A stretch of 64,000 nt of DNA from Pseudomonas sp. GOM7 (GTDB lineage: Bacteria; Pseudomonadota; Gammaproteobacteria; Pseudomonadales; Pseudomonadaceae), in NCBI RefSeq assembly GCF_026723825.1, contig NZ_CP113519.1:2046001-2110000 (forward strand), written 5' to 3'. Below the pieces are notes generated by a model that was not told where the DNA came from, made no database searches, and saw only the letters and a list, made by a program, of their open reading frames with translations. A program made the translations under genes and the position numbers. Positions 62,113-64,000 of this stretch are shown in pieces (position 1 is the first letter of the stretch; the number at the start of each line of letters is the position of its first letter).

Positions 62113-64000
62113 TCAGGCCAGGCTGACCAGTTCGATCTTCACCGCACACTTCTTGTAATCGGTCTGCTTGGAGATCGGATCGGTGGCGTCCAGGGTGACC
62201 TTGTTGATCAGCTTGTTGGCGTCGAAGAAGGGCACGAAGACCAGGCCGCGTGGCGGCTTGTTGCGCCCACGGGTTTCGATGCGGGCGCGGATCTCGCCGC
62301 GTCGGCTGATCACCCTGACCTCGCTGCCGCGCCGCGCCTTGAGCGCCTTGGCGTCGTCCGGATGCATGTACACCAGGGCATCAGGCACCGCGCCGTGCAG
62401 TTCTTCGACACGCTGGGTCATGCTGCCGGTGTGCCAGTGCTCCAGTACGCGGCCGGTGCTGAGCCAGAACGGGAAGTCGGCATCCGGCGCCTCGGCTGGC
62501 GGCTCGTAGGGCAGGGCGAAGATCAGCGCGCGCTTGTCCGGGTAACCGTAGAACTGTACACCGCTGCCTTTTTCCACGTAGGGGTCGAGCCCTTCGCGGT
62601 AGCGCCAGCGCGTCTCCTTGCCATCGACCACCGGCCAGCGCAGGCCGCGCTCGGCGTGATAGCGGTCGAAGGGCGCCAGGTCATGGCCATGGCCGCGGCC
62701 GAACTGAGCGTATTCCTCGAACAGCCCTTTCTGCAGGTAGAAGCCGAATGCTTCGGCCTCGTCGTTGGCGTAACCGGCCTCGATCTGCTCGCTGGGGAAC
62801 TGGTCGACCTGGCCATTGGCGAACAGCACTTGGTAGAGCGTCTTGCCCTTGTAGTCCGGGGCCTTGGCCAGCAGCTCGGCGGGCCAGATCTCGTCGGTGG
62901 TGAAGCGCTTGGAGAATTCCACCAGTTGCCAGAGGTCGGACTTGGCCTCGCCCGGCGCCTTCACCAACTGGTGCCAGAACTGCGTGCGGCGCTCGGCGTT
63001 GCCGTAGGCGCCTTCCTTCTCCACCCACATGGCGCTGGGTAGGATCAGGTCGGCGGCCTGGGCCGAGACGGTGGGATAGACGTCGGAGACGATGACGAAA
63101 GCCTGCGGGTTGCGCCAGCCCGGCAGCACTTCCTGCATCACATTAGGGCCGGCCTGCATGTTGTTGCTGACCTGCGTCCAGTAGACCTTGAGCACGCCGT
63201 CCTTGAGCTTGCGGCTCTGCTCCACGGCATGAAAGCCCGGTTTTTCCTGAATGGTGCCGGGCGGCAGCTTCCAGATCTTCTCGGCGGTTTCGCGGTGTTT
63301 GGGATTGGCCACCAGCAGATCGGCGGGCAGGCGGTGGGAGAAGGTGCCCACCTCGCGTGCGGTGCCGCAGGCCGAGGGTTGGCCGGTCAGCGAGAAGGGG
63401 CTGTTGCCCGGCTCGCTGATCTTGCCGGTGAGCAGGTGGATGTTATAGATCAGGTTGTTGGCCCAGACGCCTCGTGTGTGCTGGTTGAAACCCATGGTCC
63501 AGAATGACACCACCTTGCGCTTGGGGTCGGCGTACAGTTCGGCCAGGGCCTTGAGGCGCTCGGGCGCCACGCCGCTTTCCTTGGCGGTGCGCTCCAGGGT
63601 GTAGGGCTTGACGAAGGCGGCGAACTGCTCGAAGGACATGTCTTCCCAGGTGTTGGCCTTGGCCGCGTTCTTGGCCTGCATTTCCAGCGGGTTGTCGGCG
63701 CGCAGGCCGTAGCCGATGTCGTCAGCGCCGCGGGCGAACTTGGTGTGCTTGCCGACGAACTCCTTGTTCACCGCGCCACTTTCGATGATGTGGTTGGCGA
63801 TGTAGTTGAGGATCAGCAGATCGGTCTGCGGTTTGAATACCAGCGGGATGTCGGCCAGATCGAAGCTGCGGTGCTCGAAGGTGGAAAGCACGGCGACCTT
63901 GGTGTTCGGATGGCTGAGGCGGCGATCGGTGACCCGGCTCCAGAGGATCGGGTGCATCTCGGCCATGTTCGAGCCCCACAGCACAAAGGCATCGGCGGCC
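62113..64000 (-). CDS. napA: Periplasmic nitrate reductase catalytic subunit NapA (C-terminal part)
   Basis: NapA reduces nitrate to nitrite in the periplasm with bis-MGD molybdenum. The 629 residues visible are the C-terminal three quarters; the Tat signal, the 4Fe-4S motif and the Mo-binding Cys are beyond the window edge. The part present shows [50 protein letters not shown] and [22 protein letters not shown], all typical of NapA. napB and napC follow on the same strand, so the remaining nap genes (napEFD) should lie beyond 64000. Confidence 0.97.
   Translation of the reverse strand, partial: AADAFVLWGSNMAEMHPILWSRVTDRRLSHPNTKVAVLSTFEHRSFDLADIPLVFKPQTDLLILNYIANHIIESGAVNKEFVGKHTKFARGADDIGYGLRADNPLEMQAKNAAKANTWEDMSFEQFAAFVKPYTLERTAKESGVAPERLKALAELYADPKRKVVSFWTMGFNQHTRGVWANNLIYNIHLLTGKISEPGNSPFSLTGQPSACGTAREVGTFSHRLPADLLVANPKHRETAEKIWKLPPGTIQEKPGFHAVEQSRKLKDGVLKVYWTQVSNNMQAGPNVMQEVLPGWRNPQAFVIVSDVYPTVSAQAADLILPSAMWVEKEGAYGNAERRTQFWHQLVKAPGEAKSDLWQLVEFSKRFTTDEIWPAELLAKAPDYKGKTLYQVLFANGQVDQFPSEQIEAGYANDEAEAFGFYLQKGLFEEYAQFGRGHGHDLAPFDRYHAERGLRWPVVDGKETRWRYREGLDPYVEKGSGVQFYGYPDKRALIFALPYEPPAEAPDADFPFWLSTGRVLEHWHTGSMTQRVEELHGAVPDALVYMHPDDAKALKARRGSEVRVISRRGEIRARIETRGRNKPPRGLVFVPFFDANKLINKVTLDATDPISKQTDYKKCAVKIELVSLA

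Overview
This 64 kb window is GC-rich chromosomal DNA from a Pseudomonas. The gene content and order (nqr-apbE-nqrM-sthA, lolCDE, comEC-exbBD-lpxK-kdsB-murB, fdxA-mutS, recA-recX, pyrD-rmf-rlmKL-dacB, purMN-DUF2066-perM-hda-arsC-wrbA-yihY) match blocks I remember from Pseudomonas chromosomes. A periplasmic nitrate reductase, Na+-NQR and this repeat content would suit the P. mendocina/oleovorans/pseudoalcaligenes group, but the species is only an inference.

Layout. 1-3.4 kb: end of the Na+-NQR operon (nqrF, flavin transferase apbE, maturation factor nqrM) and sthA. 3.8-5.4 kb: glycerophosphodiesterase, a small secreted protein and a PilZ protein. 5.5-8.7 kb: lolCDE lipoprotein exporter. 8.8-16.2 kb: DUF2062 gene, then a tight run comEC, exbB, exbD, lpxK, ycaR, kdsB, a protein tyrosine phosphatase and murB (envelope synthesis plus DNA uptake). 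16.2-17.1 kb: an 815-bp gene-free palindromic element (copy A). 17.2-20.2 kb: fdxA and mutS. 20.7-29.1 kb: an accessory catabolic operon (fumarylacetoacetase-family hydrolase, AceF-like E2, FAD hydroxylase, VOC dioxygenase-like protein, AceE-like E1) with a divergent TetR regulator. 29.2-33.6 kb: pncC, recA with a LexA box, recX, two conserved genes and pyrD. 33.8-44.1 kb: rmf, rlmKL, dacB, yggL, an HD-GYP protein, a FUSC-like membrane protein and a dGTPase. 44.2-46.3 kb: copy B of the palindromic element, split by an IS1111-group insertion sequence with a putative guide RNA region. 46.5-50.3 kb: EAL-domain protein, a yqjD/yqjE/yqjK-like membrane trio and amt. 50.4-60.9 kb: DUF3108, purN, purM, DUF2066, perM, hda, DUF2069, wrbA, arsC, yihY, a PilZ-like protein and a TlpA-like lipoprotein. 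60.9-64 kb: napC, napB and the C-terminal part of napA.

Most of the window is housekeeping. The most notable parts are: (i) the pair of ~815-bp imperfect palindromes with 19-20 bp perfect terminal inverted repeats, which lie where blocks that I remember as distant in P. aeruginosa meet; (ii) the IS1111-group element inside one of them, whose non-coding end carries an 11-nt inverted match to its own left junction, as expected of a target guide; (iii) the catabolic operon that joins aromatic-type oxygenases and a C-C hydrolase to a private pyruvate-dehydrogenase-type E1/E2 pair. Short REP-like palindromes recur at the ends of convergent genes. No tRNA, rRNA, CRISPR array or prophage was seen.
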